NCBI GenBank assembly: GCA_001051155.2
Contig: JYIP02000004.1
Coordinates: forward strand, 5,202,383-5,266,382
Length of the DNA: 64,000 nt
Source of the DNA: Chrysoporthe austroafricana
Lineage: Eukaryota > Ascomycota > Sordariomycetes > Diaporthales > Cryphonectriaceae
Direction: 5' to 3'
Both the position numbers and the translations under genes were made by a program. Each line of letters starts with the position of its first letter. Position 1 is the stretch's first letter. The notes beneath the pieces were generated by a model that searched no databases, had not been told where the DNA came from, and was given only the letters and a program-made list of their open reading frames with translations. Shown here one piece after another: positions 11,395 through 21,796 of this stretch.

Positions 11395-13018
11395 CCGCCC
11401 CCCTCCGCCAGCCTCGTCGTCCTCAGACAAGGCATTAAGTCCCGGAGAAAGAGAGCACTTTGTCAGGTCAGATGGATCCTCTTACCCTCGGCAGCATAAT
11501 ACTCACGATAGAATAGACAGTGCGGAAACCTGAGTTCGCAGGGCATATAGCTCGAGGACTGTGATCAGCAGCCAAAGTCACTCGGAGAGAGACGAGGACC
11601 AGAAACGCTATAGTCACCGAGAATGATCTCGGCCAGTAGAAGTCCGGCATTTTCGATTATGAACGGCCCTTGCACGTGATAGAAGCTCTGCAAAAGATCC
11701 AGCCTTGTGGGCGCTGTTGACTGAGGATGGGATTGAACTATGTAAAGGGGATGCATGCGTTATTATCGAGATCATCTGTAAGAACAAGGAGATGTCGACA
11801 CGCAACTAGCCCCTTGTCGCATCTGAAACGCGAGCCCGTAACACTACTGACTGACCCATAGAATCGATCATGAAACCACTACCCGTAATCTGTTTACACG
11901 TAGCTTATAGCGACCAAGCTGGAGACTGTGGGACGCAATGTACCCTATTCAGATCACTCAGATATTTCTTACAGTCGAGACAGCCAATCCTGGACCGGCG
12001 ATTCATCGACGACGCGGTGAGGCGTAAGGGCCAAAGGAGTTGTGCCTGCACGACGAAGACTCTGGTCGCAAGAGAGATTGAATTGGCTACGTATATCATA
12101 CGACTGACTGCTGGTCGGATAATGTTCGCAAATTTCAAGGCGAAAACAACGGCTAGCTTGTGAGCAAGCAGTGCCGGCCTCGCACGCCCCGCCAGCGTCA
12201 GACCCCACCGCGAGCCAACAGGGCTGACGGGGTTGACGATGACAGGGTCCCCGAGACAGGAGTAAGAGGGCGGCTGATGTAGACTGGCACACTGGCTGGA
12301 CTCTCCCTCCCCGTATGGGCCAAAAGTTTATAATTTGGTGAGCCAGCGACCTTCGGACTCGCTGTAAGTAACTCCACCTGCTGGAGACTTGAGGAGCAAG
12401 TAGTGGAGCGCATCTTTATTCCACTTTCATTGGCGCCAGCCGTAGTATACCCGTTAATTACCTATCATTCTTAGGATGACATCCTTGGCAACTGGTATCA
12501 AGACTCACCTGGGCAATTAAGTGGTATTTCGTGGGTGTGCGGTTTTCCAGCACCTTGATCTGTCTAGGACCAACCAACGGTTAGGTAGGTATTGGAATCG
12601 AATCACACGCCTTGGCCCTTTCCTTTCTTTTCCTTCTCTCTCGCTATCTGGGTAGGTACTATGTAATTATGTTACATGATTATGTCTTGTCAGAGGAGTC
12701 CACACAACTTCAGGATGCAATAAGAAGCGGGAATGTCACTGCCTGGGTATGGTTGATCGCAAGACCTGGGGAGAGGACGGATTTCAGCGCTGTGCCGCAG
12801 ACGACGGAGCTCTTGCGAAGGCTTTCATCCAAGTGAGTGTGCATCCCGCAGGAATATTCCCCGTGGTAATGGTGCTACATCTATGACTGTACGTGAGTGA
12901 TGCCCAGTCGTTGCTGGGACGTCTTCCAGGACATCGCTATGTGTTCATCGCAATAAACCATGCACAGCCGGGTCCCCTTTCTCGCTCCAATCTTGTGACC
13001 TTGCATGGCGCAGGTTGG
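11395..13018. other. Intergenic with possible Zn2Cys6 remnant
   Basis: No intact gene found. On the minus strand an ATG at 12006 opens MNRRSRIGCLDC, the usual start of a fungal Zn2Cys6 finger. It is followed at once by a GTAAGA donor-like site, as in many such genes. I could not find a downstream exon supplying the remaining cysteines, so I treat it as a remnant or coincidence. Confidence 0.35.
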
Positions 13019-14510
13019 TTATCGCAGGACCGGCGCCATTCGCTCCCTCACCATCTCCCCGGCCTCCAGCGTCTCGTCTCTTGACTGTTTCAGGAAGGGC
13101 AGCAGGGCTGTCCCTCCTGTACCTGTCAACTCCTTATCAGCCGACTCGGCTCCCGCATCCTCCTTCTCGCTCTGTTGCCTGGAGGACGTGGTGGCTAGAT
13201 TGACAGCCTTCGTGGCGCCCTCTTTCCACGGCTTCCTGGACGGGACAATGATGTAGCTTGCGATGATTCCCAGGTGCTTGTTCCTGAACCCGGTCAGGGC
13301 CTCGACCGCGGCGGTGTAAGCCTCCTGCATCCTCGCGTGTCCGGAACCGCCCGTCGGCAGCATCGCCAGGGAGCGTATGCTCCCGGAACGGCCGACGTGC
13401 TCCAGGAGCCGCCGATGGCCGCCAGGCATGTATTCCCGCACCTCTTGGTGGAAGCTCTTCTCCTCAGGCCTTCCCGCTTCGGCATGCGGATTGTTACTCC
13501 CGTCGGGGGTGTGCGTCACGCCGAGCACCACGTCCCAGAACTGTATCAGGGAGGACTGGCCGTTGCTCCCGCCGCGCCACTGCTGCCAGGACCCTCGGCC
13601 ACCACCCTCATCGTAGAAGACGCCCCTGGGGAGGCCTGCGGCGCCCATGTTCTTGGACCCTGCCAGGAAGGGCCTGATGCGGTGGTAAAAGACCATGGGA
13701 TCGCACTGCTCGCGCATGCGGTCCAAAAGGACGCCCACCTTCCTGATACAGCCCGACAGCTGCTCCAGGGCAGCGGTGATGGTCGCAAAGTCCCTGGAGG
13801 GGATGGCATGGATCGCCTTGAGCATCGGGGGGATGACGCAGGCCCCTTGTGCCTCCATGGCGACAGACACGCACAGAAACCAAGACTCGTCCCGGGTGCC
13901 GGTGAAGGTGTGCGGTGCGTGGAGGCTGTCGAGGTCGGTGAAGTCGCCGGAGGAGGAGGTGAAGTTCCACAGGTTGAGGGCAGCGTAGGTCGCCACCGGC
14001 GGCACCTCGAGGTGCGAGGACACGGACAGAAGAGGAACGCACAGCGAGGGCGGAAGAACCTGGGCCGTCCAAGAGGCGTCAGAGAGAAGTCGGCAGGCTG
14101 CCCCCCCCCAAGGTCGACGCAGCCACCGGCAGCAGCAAGGGAGAAGGGAAGGAGGGCGGGGGGGGGGAGGAGAGGGGATGAGCCTATGCACCCACCTCTG
14201 CGGCCTTCTCGCCTCCCCAGACATAGGCATGGGTCAGGAGCGTGAGTATGACATATGCTCTCCTCCACTCTGGCTCTGTCCGCAGCCTCTCCGTCGACAA
14301 TACGGGGAGACGCTCGACCCTCTGCCGCAGAGCGCCGCCGGACAAGAGCCTCCCCAGGTTGTGGATCAGCAGTTCCCACGGCTCGTAGTACGGGCTAGTG
14401 AGCCTCCTCAGGGGCTCGTCTGCTGGCAGGAAGCCGTTCCGGGTGACGCCGAACGAGGCCAGGAGCTCCTCACAGCCATCCTGCTGCAGCAGGACGGCGT
14501 GGGGAGACAT
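13019..14510 (-). CDS. BNA2: Indoleamine 2,3-dioxygenase
   Basis: Haem enzyme that opens the indole ring of tryptophan with O2 to give N-formylkynurenine, the first step of the kynurenine/NAD pathway. It is expected in the cytosol. Model: exons 14510-14196 and 14059-13019, 451 aa. The intron is 136 nt, donor GTGGGT, branch CTGAC, acceptor CCAG, phase 0. Family signatures: LPPSLCVPLLSVSSHL, then PPVATYAALNLWNF, DFTDLDSLH, SWFLCVSVAMEAQG, and C-terminally RNKHLGIIASYI with His367, which fits the proximal haem ligand. GTGGTALLPFLKQSRDET follows near the end. Length is normal for fungal enzymes. Fungi often carry several IDO paralogs, so this need not be the NAD-pathway copy. It is divergent from the kynureninase gene at 15643. 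Confidence 0.93.
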
Positions 14511-14738
14511 GGCGCGCGGGCGGCGGTCTGCAGCGCACGGTGAGGTTATTCCCAGGCCGGTGGGCAAGGTTCGGGACGCAGGGGATGAGACGGCGGCCTT
14601 CGTGACAGCAGCAACGACAGCTTCGCGGGCCGGGGACGGGATCTTGTCAGGGCAACGTCCTGATGAGAAGATGGGAACGGTCTCCTCTGGCTGGACGGGC
14701 GGCTGAGAACAGAAGACATCCAGCCAGGCCTGCCTGGG

Positions 14739-14773
14739 ATAATAATAATAATAATAATGATGATGATGATGAT
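14739..14773. repeat. ATA/TGA trinucleotide microsatellite
   Basis: A run of ATA triplets passes directly into TGA triplets. It lies in the divergent promoter region between IDO and kynureninase. Confidence 0.9.
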
Positions 14774-14907
14774 AACAACAACTCATTAGCTACCGTGCAC
14801 CCGGGCGGGAGAGAAGACATCCGGATGGACGCCAGGCACGGGCAGCGGCACCCACCGGTGGAGCGATGCCGACCTCTCATCGAGGCGAAACGACGCTGGC
14901 GCCCTCC

Positions 14908-14955
14908 TCGTCCGTCGTCCGTCGTCCGTCGTCCGTCGTCCGTCGTCCGTCGTCC
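14908..14955. repeat. 7-bp tandem repeat (GTCGTCC)
   Basis: About seven uninterrupted copies of the 7-mer GTCGTCC lie in the IDO/kynureninase intergenic region. The period is too short and there are no spacers, so it is not a CRISPR array. Confidence 0.9.
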
Positions 14956-15261
14956 CTGGGGAACCGGACGGGGCGTCATCTCTGGCGTCCTGGACAGCTT
15001 CCGCAGGGCAGGAAGAGGCGGATGCATCCTGTGCAGAGCAAAGCGAGCGCGCCCTATCTGCCCTGCGCGCCCTGCCTGTCTGCCCTGCCTGCATGGCCCA
15101 GAGAGGAGGAGGGGGAGGAGGTGAAGGCCGGCGGCGGGGCCAACACGAGGCGCTCCGGCGCGGCGGCTAAGCGCGGAATCGCAGCGGAAGGGCGGAAGCT
15201 CGGAGGAAGAGGGCTCAGGATGGATCCATCCATCCCCTCCCAGGGCTGCTTGGATCCGATC

Positions 15262-15297
15262 TGTGCCGTGCCGTGCCGTGCCGTGCCGTGCCGTGCC
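15262..15297. repeat. 5-bp tandem repeat (GTGCC)
   Basis: About seven copies of GTGCC in a row lie upstream of the kynureninase start. Confidence 0.9.
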
Positions 15298-15642
15298 CTG
15301 CCCTTCGTCGCCCTCCGTCCTCCGCTGCAGTCTCTTCACGCGGGCGCCCTCGAGTCAGCCAAGCGAGCGCCTCGACGTCCGTCCTGCCAGAACGCTCTCG
15401 CCGCACCTGGTGGCTACGTGTGGTGTTCCGGAGGGGCCCTCGCGCGACGACGTGCGAGCTGGGGTAGCAGCAGCAGCAGCAAAAGAAGAAGAACGATAAG
15501 GTCAAGGTCAAGGACGAGGACGAGGACAAGAACAAGAACAAGAACAACAAGAAGGCCGCGTCCCCCTCCCCTCCTCCTCGTGGACAGCCTCCCCCCCCAG
15601 GACTACCCCCCAGGACTTACCCCCCCCCCAAGGACGTCGAAC

Positions 15643-17160
15643 ATGATGGATATCGCCGCCGCCGCCGCCGGGATCCGCGCCGGCCAGAAGCCGGCGTTTG
15701 GCGACTCGTTGGACTACGCGCGGGCCCTCGACGCCTCAGACTCCCTCCGGCACCTCCGCGAGGACTTCCTGTTCCCCACCAGGGCCTCGCTCAAGAGCAG
15801 GTCGCTCCAGGCCGCGCCGGCGCCAGCCCGCGAGGACGGCGCCGGGCCCGGCGCCGAGGCCGAGGCAGAGGCCGGGGCGGGCCACGAGAGGTCCGTCTAC
15901 TTCTGCGGCAACTCGCTGGGCCTGCAGTCCCGCACCGTCCGCCGCTACATCGCCGCCCAGCTCGACACCTGGGCCGCCGTCGGCGTCGGCGGCCACTTCA
16001 CGGACCTGGACGGCTCGCCCCTGGTGAACTGGCAGGACATGGCCGCGGACTGCGCCCGCAAGTCGGTCGACATCGTCGGCGCCCTCCCCGGCGAGATCGT
16101 CTACATGAACACGCTCACGGTCAACATCCACATGCTGCTGGCCGCCTTCTACCGCCCCGCCGGCCGGCGCCACAAGGTCCTCCTGGAGTGGAAGCCCTTC
16201 CCCAGCGACTACTACGCCGTCTCCTCGCACCTCCGCTGGCACAACCTCGACCCCGCCCAGTCCCTGGTCGAGGTCTGGCCCGACGGCGGCGAGGACCTGT
16301 ACATCCCGACGCGCCGGGTCCTCGCCGCCATCGACGCGCACGCGGACGAGACCGCCCTCGTCCTGCTGCCGGGCGTCCAGTACTACAGCGGGCAGCTGTT
16401 CGACATCCCCGCCATCACCAGGTACGCGCAGGACCGCGGCATCGTCGTCGGCTGGGACCTCGCGCACGCCGTCGGCAACGCCGACCTCCGGCTGCACGAC
16501 TGGAACGTCGACTTCGCCGTGTGGTGCACCTACAAGTACCTCAACGCCGGGCCCGGGTCCATCGCCGGCGCCTTCGTCCACGAGCGCCACGGCCGCGTCG
16601 AGTGGACGTCCGGCGCCGAGAGCGCCGACGGGCGGCCCCAGCCCGCCTTCCGGCCCCGCCTGAGCGGCTGGTACGGCGGCGACAAGAGCGTGCGCTTCCA
16701 GATGGCCAAGCAGTTCCAGCCGACCCCCGGCGCCGCCGGCTTCCAGGCCGGCAACCCGTCCGCCCTGGACCTCGCGGCCCTCAGCGGCGCCCTGAGCAAG
16801 TTCGAGGACGCCGGCTTCCGGAACCTCCGCGACAAGAGCCTCGTGCTGACCGCCTACGCCGAGCACCTGCTGCACCGCATCCTGGCGGACGAGCAGCGCG
16901 CCCCCGCGCCCGCCGCGCGCCCCGCCTTCACCGTCATCACGCCCGCGAGCCCGGCCGAGCGCGGCGCCCAGCTCAGCGTCCTCCTGCGGGACGGCCTGCT
17001 GGACAGGGTCCAGGCGGTGTTCGACGAGAGGGCCATCGTCTGCGACAAGCGCCGGCCCGACGTCATCCGCGTCGCGCCTGTGCCCATGTACAACAGCTTC
17101 GAGGACGTGTGGACGTTCATGGAGGCCCTGCGCGAGGCCCTGGGCGTGGCCAGGAGGTAA
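15643..17160 (+). CDS. BNA5: Kynureninase
   Basis: PLP-dependent hydrolase that cleaves kynurenine or 3-hydroxykynurenine to alanine plus anthranilate or 3-hydroxyanthranilate; cytosolic. Single exon, 505 aa, which is the normal size. Visible motifs: YFCGNSLGLQ near residue 87, NTLTVNIH (cofactor phosphate region), FPSDYYAV, GVQYYSGQLFD, VGWDLAHAVGN with Asp272 and His275, and CTYKYLNAGPG with Lys298 as the Schiff-base lysine. A low-complexity E/A/G insert lies at about 66-82. The start is the first of two adjacent ATGs after a C-rich leader. The gene is extremely GC-rich at third positions, so long frames also exist in other registers and on the other strand. The divergent IDO gene supplies an earlier step; a formamidase would be needed between them and is not evident here. 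Confidence 0.95.
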   Translation: MMDIAAAAAGIRAGQKPAFGDSLDYARALDASDSLRHLREDFLFPTRASLKSRSLQAAPAPAREDGAGPGAEAEAEAGAGHERSVYFCGNSLGLQSRTVRRYIAAQLDTWAAVGVGGHFTDLDGSPLVNWQDMAADCARKSVDIVGALPGEIVYMNTLTVNIHMLLAAFYRPAGRRHKVLLEWKPFPSDYYAVSSHLRWHNLDPAQSLVEVWPDGGEDLYIPTRRVLAAIDAHADETALVLLPGVQYYSGQLFDIPAITRYAQDRGIVVGWDLAHAVGNADLRLHDWNVDFAVWCTYKYLNAGPGSIAGAFVHERHGRVEWTSGAESADGRPQPAFRPRLSGWYGGDKSVRFQMAKQFQPTPGAAGFQAGNPSALDLAALSGALSKFEDAGFRNLRDKSLVLTAYAEHLLHRILADEQRAPAPAARPAFTVITPASPAERGAQLSVLLRDGLLDRVQAVFDERAIVCDKRRPDVIRVAPVPMYNSFEDVWTFMEALREALGVARR

Positions 17161-17570
17161 AGAGAGCGCGCTGGCCCGGGCCCGGGCCCTGAGGGGGATG
17201 CCCTCGGCGGCTCTGCACGTACCAGGGAGCCCGCAGCTTCTCTCACGGCACGGTGATGTGGCACAAGAGACGCGGACTGCCGGGGGGGGGGCGTATGGAA
17301 TACAGGATGGTGCATCATACGGAATACAGCATGGTGCGCGTGGCTATGCTGAGGCTAATTATATTAAGCAATCAATGGCGCACGTTCCCGTCGCATCCGG
17401 CCAGCCCCCTCTCCCTGGCATGCGCACTTGACTTCTATGGTATAGATTATATATATACATCATATAACTGCTCTTGTGAAGGATGCGAGTGCTCACCCAC
17501 ATAAGGACGGACCCGGGCTCTGGACCCTCCCTACAGCAGACTTGCCGCGCAGCAGCACCGGGCGACCACG
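17161..17570. other. Intergenic
   Basis: Short region between two same-strand genes, with a G run at 17281-17290 and AT-rich sequence at 17350-17470 just before the downstream gene. No coding signal. Confidence 0.5.
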
Positions 17571-18443
17571 ATGGCCTCTCCCCAGCCGCAGATCAGGACC
17601 TGCCCCGACTGCTTTGCGGGCACCGTCCATACCGCCGAGCCCCTCGGCCGCCTCGAGGTCCTGCATGGGGTGTCCACCTACGTCACCCGCGGGTCTGCCG
17701 CGTCCGACTCCACCATCGTCTTCCTGACGGACGGGTTTGGCTTCAACCTCGTGAACAACAAGCTCCTCGCCGACCAGTACGCCTCCAGGACCGGTCTCCG
17801 CGTCCTCGTGCCGGACCTGCTCCCCGGCGGCGGCGTCCCCCTGGTCATGCTCCGCCTCTCCGGCGCCGTGGCGAGGTCGGTCCCCTGGTACGATCTTCTC
17901 GGCCAGGCACGCCGCGCGTGGGCGGCGCTCCGGCTCATGTCCATCCTCCTGCCCTTCGGCTTCCGGGTGCGGCGCATGTACCCTGCCGTGCTGGGCTACG
18001 TGCGCGCGGTGAGGGCATCGCTGCCCCTCGGCGCGCGGCTCGGCATCGCCGGCTTCTGCCTCGGCGGCCACTGGTCCTCGAGGATCTGCGGCGAGCCGGC
18101 CGCCGAGGGCGGCGACTCCCCCCTGGTCGACGCGCACTTCACCGCGCACCCGTCGAGCGTCGGACCGGACGAGTTCGCCGCCTTTGCCGGGCGCTTCCGC
18201 GTTCCCTTCAGCCTGGCCCTGGGCGACAGAGACCAGATGATGCCCGTCGACCAGGCCCACAGGGTGGAGGCGCGCCTGAGGGCCGTCTTCAGGGACGACC
18301 CCGACAGGCTGGAGGTCGCCGTCTACGAGAGGTGCGGCCACGGCTTCGCCCTGCGCGCCGACCCGAAGGAGACGGACGAGAACGAGGGGGCTGAGAGGGC
18401 GCTGGCCCAGGCGGTCAGCTGGTTTCGGAGATTCCTGGTCTGA
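17571..18443 (+). CDS. Dienelactone hydrolase family protein
   Basis: Alpha/beta-hydrolase of the dienelactone hydrolase (carboxymethylenebutenolidase) family. The type enzyme opens dienelactone to maleylacetate in chloroaromatic breakdown, but most fungal members have unknown substrates. Single exon, 290 aa. A catalytic triad is visible: Cys163 in GFCLGG, Asp221 in LGDRDQMMP and His257 in CGHGFALR. The N-terminus has C-x2-C (CPDC) and a DGFGFN turn typical of fungal members. No signal peptide is seen, so it is probably cytosolic. It sits directly downstream of kynureninase on the same strand. This would suit aromatic ring breakdown, but the link is only positional. Confidence 0.88.
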   Translation: MASPQPQIRTCPDCFAGTVHTAEPLGRLEVLHGVSTYVTRGSAASDSTIVFLTDGFGFNLVNNKLLADQYASRTGLRVLVPDLLPGGGVPLVMLRLSGAVARSVPWYDLLGQARRAWAALRLMSILLPFGFRVRRMYPAVLGYVRAVRASLPLGARLGIAGFCLGGHWSSRICGEPAAEGGDSPLVDAHFTAHPSSVGPDEFAAFAGRFRVPFSLALGDRDQMMPVDQAHRVEARLRAVFRDDPDRLEVAVYERCGHGFALRADPKETDENEGAERALAQAVSWFRRFLV

Positions 18444-19258
18444 GGGACCAGCGCCTCTGGGATGGGGTCCGGATTTCGAAAAGCGTGCCTGTCCTGTCAA
18501 GATTGGACACGAGCCCAGTGTCTGCTGCAGGTTCGGAGAGGGCATTGATCCACGCAGCTGTTCACCCACTCATGTACCGAGAGCTCGTCTTCAGCAGTCT
18601 CCAAGGTTGTTCCTATCCTCTGCATCCCGTATGTCCTGCAGGTGAAACCGTGATAGTTGACTGCTGCGCCTGGGCAGAAGCAACCTGCGTTGGGCCCTAT
18701 CTCGCAGGACTCTCTACTCACATCCCATTTGATCCTATAGCGATTGATCCCACCGGAAGGACCTCTACAGTAAGATGGAAAAAGTGTTCGCCCCCGGAGG
18801 AACAAATGAGCCCAGACTGTGTGAATCGTTTCCTTTCCGAACAAGCCTGAACACTCCCACCAGCCAGCCAGCCAGCCGCGGCATTCCTGCTCTCCCCAGC
18901 CCCCTCCCTCCAAGTCTTGGCCTCGCCCCCCTTTTCCTTTCCCTCCCCCCTCCCCCCTTCTCTCCCTTCCTTCGCTGTTGCGCCCCCTTCCACTGAAATG
19001 TGACACTGCATTGCAGACCCCAGGGTGATAAGCTCACAAAGGCGAGGCCTGGTCCTTCGGCTCCAAGAAGTAAGTCGTCGATCATGGCGCTACAGAGCTT
19101 CGAGACCGGGGTCAGATGTGTTGCCCTTATTTCGGAGTCGTTCAGCCTGGCACTGAGAGCTAGGCCTGTTGTATGTACTCTTGGCCAAGTGCTATGGTGA
19201 CATGGTCAAGGAGAGCCCTGGGATCATGCGGGATGAGAGAGAGGCTCGGGTCTGTTGC
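18444..19258. other. Intergenic, pyrimidine-rich tract
   Basis: Region between convergent genes. It holds a C/T-rich tract at about 18890-18990. Open frames here have no supporting motifs or splice signals. Confidence 0.45.
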
Positions 19259-20794
19259 TCACACTGGAGATCGAATGTTGTAGAACTCCGGCAGATACAG
19301 AGTGTTGGCCGTCTGGCCGCCTTGGCCCGATACAGTGCTCTTGTACCTCAGAAGAGCTGCCTCGAAGGTCTCACCATAGTCAACCGCCAAGCGCATGGCC
19401 ACGTCGCACCCCGGACAATTACAGTGCGGACTTCCGGACAGACTTGTGAGCAACTGAGTCGCCCGAGGTCCTTGGCTCCGACTCGACTCCCCGGTGCGTT
19501 GCGGTGCCCCAGTCCCGGGTGTTTTCCTGACAGCACCAGCAGCTCCTTGGTAAGCCGAGAGGGGTTCAGCCACCGACGTCTGGCACCGTGTCTCTTCGAG
19601 CTTCGGCTTGCGATACTTGATGGAAACGAGCCGCATCATTGAACCGCCGCCGACCCGCCCTTGAGTGGACTGCTTGTCAGCGCGATGCTGTTCCTGGGCA
19701 GTCGATGTCGCCAGACTCAGAGGCTTGAGAAACGACTTGGTGACGACTTGGGCTTGTGGGGGCGCCGGGTCGTGCGTGAAACACTTTCGTGCCGTGTCAT
19801 GGCCCTGCTCGCGGTATTTCTCAAGAATGGCCTCGATATCCGAACTCGCGATGAGGAGAGGCAGGTACTTGGAGTCAAACTTGACATCTTCGAAGCGGCG
19901 TGCTGCCGCGGCAACGCCGCCGCTGACACCGTCGAGTCTGTAGAGGTTCTCATTCTGCTGATAGATATTGTAGAGCTTCTGTGGAGGTGCTTGGTCAGTG
20001 ATCGGAGCTGATACAGTAGAGAGCCAGGCCCGCCGAGAGGTATTTTTTGTTGGGGGGGGGCCGGAGGGGTGGTTCCTATTTCCTGCTCATCTGTACGGAG
20101 ACGAGGATTTACTAATACGTACGGCGAGGACACTGTTCACCTTCTCCATAGACCAACTCCTGATATCCTGGTCTTGGACCATGCGGAAGATGCCCTGAGA
20201 AGCTTGCGCAAAGGCTGCGCGTGCCTGCGGGCTGTGGTTGCGCATGGGGAGGTCGTTGCTGACGACGTGCTGGACAGAGGGCTGGGCCTTGAGTGCCTGG
20301 GCATGAGCCTCGTCGAACCTGGACTGCATGGCGAGCAACTGTCTGTTAAGCCCCGCGATCTCAAGCCCGTGCCGCTGGACGGCCTGGGCTGCCTCCATTG
20401 CATCACAGGACACCTCATCGAAGCTCTGCGAGAGGTCGTGTCCGCTATGGGCGAGGACATCAGCCTGAGCGGCCAGAACGTCTGTCATCGCGACCAGCCT
20501 CCGCTGAAGCTGAGGCTGAGGGGCGGCGGGCCTCTTCTTGGGCCTCGTATCGCTGGCGCCAGGCTCGGTCGAGGCATGGCCCTCGGCGTCGGTGCCAGGC
20601 TGGGTTGACGCATTGTATGGCACTGCGAGCTTGGTGCTGGGCTGCGGGTGCGATGGTGTTACAGCTCGACTCGGAGCACCGGCGTCGCCTTCGCCGCCAT
20701 CGAATAGGTTTCGGCGCGAGAGGGAAGCAGGGAGAGGGAACGGGAACGAAGGGGGTCCTTTCGACCGCGAGTGAAGACCGCGGAGTCGGCCCAT
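19259..20794 (-). CDS. Unrecognised coiled-coil protein
   Basis: Family not recognised. Model: exons 20794-20123 and 19978-19259, 463 aa. The intron (144 nt) has donor GTACGT, branch CTGAC and acceptor CCACAG, phase 0, and joins VNSVLA to KLYNIYQQNE smoothly. The N-terminus is basic and S/P-rich. Residues about 25-100 are low complexity, followed by a basic RPKKRPAAP patch. A long helical, Q/A/L-rich region follows and is probably coiled coil. The C-terminal part holds a cysteine cluster (CNCPGC) and a tail ending LPEFYNIRSPV. The start is the first ATG in frame; a GTG further upstream is not credible. A nuclear or structural role is possible but not shown. Confidence 0.7.
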
Positions 20795-21796
20795 GGCGAG
20801 GCGGGAAGAGACACGGCCGAGGGAGTTGACCCAAGTCAACACAGAAGTGGCTGCGCAGTGGAGAGAAGTAAACAGGACGAAGACCGAGCGGGGGCCTTCC
20901 AGGTGGAGCACTGAGGCCGACCTGGTCAGGCTGTGCGTTGGGCAGTCGGCGGCGGGCTCAGTGTGCCCAAGGGGTCGGAGCGATGGAGGGAAAGGAGGCG
21001 AGACTTGCTGAGCATGGCAGGTGTGTTGAGCGCTGGGCACAGCGAGTGCAGGTCATCTGACCTACTTGATAGAACGACTGGTACACCACGCGACACTCCT
21101 GGACACAGGCAGTCGAAGAGACCAAGAAGAGGAGGTGGCGATGCTGCCGTCTTCAAGGCACAACGCTGTTTTGTTTACACGGACTTCGGTGTGTCTGTGT
21201 GAGTGAGTGAGTTGTTAGGCTGGGTTAAATTGATGTATGTCATCAAGTAGTGGACGCCAGCCAAGAAAAAAAAAAAAAAAAAAAAAAACGACCGCCCTCC
21301 CCTNTGTTGTGTGGGTGTGGGAGGGGGTTTGGGGGAGGGGGAAAATGAGAGAAAAAATAAATGAAAGGAGCGCGCGAAAAAAAAAAAAAAAAAAAAAAAA
21401 AAAAGAATGGCTTGCGATGGCTTCTAGGGCGCAGCTTGTCTAGTGACTCTCCGCCGACCTGACTGCTTCCATCTCATCCCCCACGGCAATTAGCCCGCCG
21501 CCTGCAGCTCGGACAAACTACCCTCCACCCACCACAGAGACGCACTCGCTTCACCGTGGACGTCGGCCGATGCTTGTGTGTAGGATGGCGAGGCCCTGCC
21601 CAGCGGCTGCCCATCCTGTCTCGTTCCCCAGAGCCCCTCCGGCCTGCGCTCTGCCTGTCGCCCACATGGTGTCTTGTATGTAGATGCAGACAGCCCTTCC
21701 CCCTCGTAGCTCTCATAAGGGGCCAGGCAGCAGCATAGAGTGTGCTTCCTGGTTGCCAGCGCAGACTTCATGAGGCCCACGAGAGGCCCCAGCGGT
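20795..21796. other. Intergenic with assembly joint
   Basis: No gene seen. The region separates two minus-strand genes and contains the N at 21305 with long A runs on both sides. Confidence 0.5.
21186..21404. repeat. Degraded duplication around N at 21305
   Basis: The segment 21186-21264, ending in a long A run, appears again in degraded form at 21306-21376, also ending in a long A run. The N and a short C-rich piece lie between. The second copy keeps the TGTGTG start, the GGG-TAAAT-like middle and the GCG-rich end. Many bases are changed toward G or A. It is probably an assembly artefact. Confidence 0.5.

Larger units (their letters stand above)
14511..15642. promoter_or_regulatory. Shared IDO/kynureninase intergenic region
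   Basis: This 1.13 kb stretch separates the start codons of the divergent IDO and kynureninase genes, so it must hold both promoters. It contains three simple repeat arrays, listed separately, and pyrimidine-rich sequence just before the kynureninase ATG. The frame in phase with kynureninase is open back to 14866, but its translation is repetitive and basic and looks non-coding. Confidence 0.6.

Noticed and set aside
13274..14245. 323-codon plus-strand frame
   Set aside because: It is antisense to indoleamine dioxygenase, which has the correct motifs on the other strand.
14866..15642. Possible N-terminal extension of kynureninase
   Set aside because: The frame is open, but the translation consists of 7-mer repeat products, cysteine/alanine repeats and basic runs. 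The family starts near the ATG at 15643.
15736..16875. 379-codon minus-strand frame and a 334-codon plus-strand frame over kynureninase
   Set aside because: Both are shadows of the kynureninase gene, which has clear PLP-site motifs. Their translations are low-complexity.
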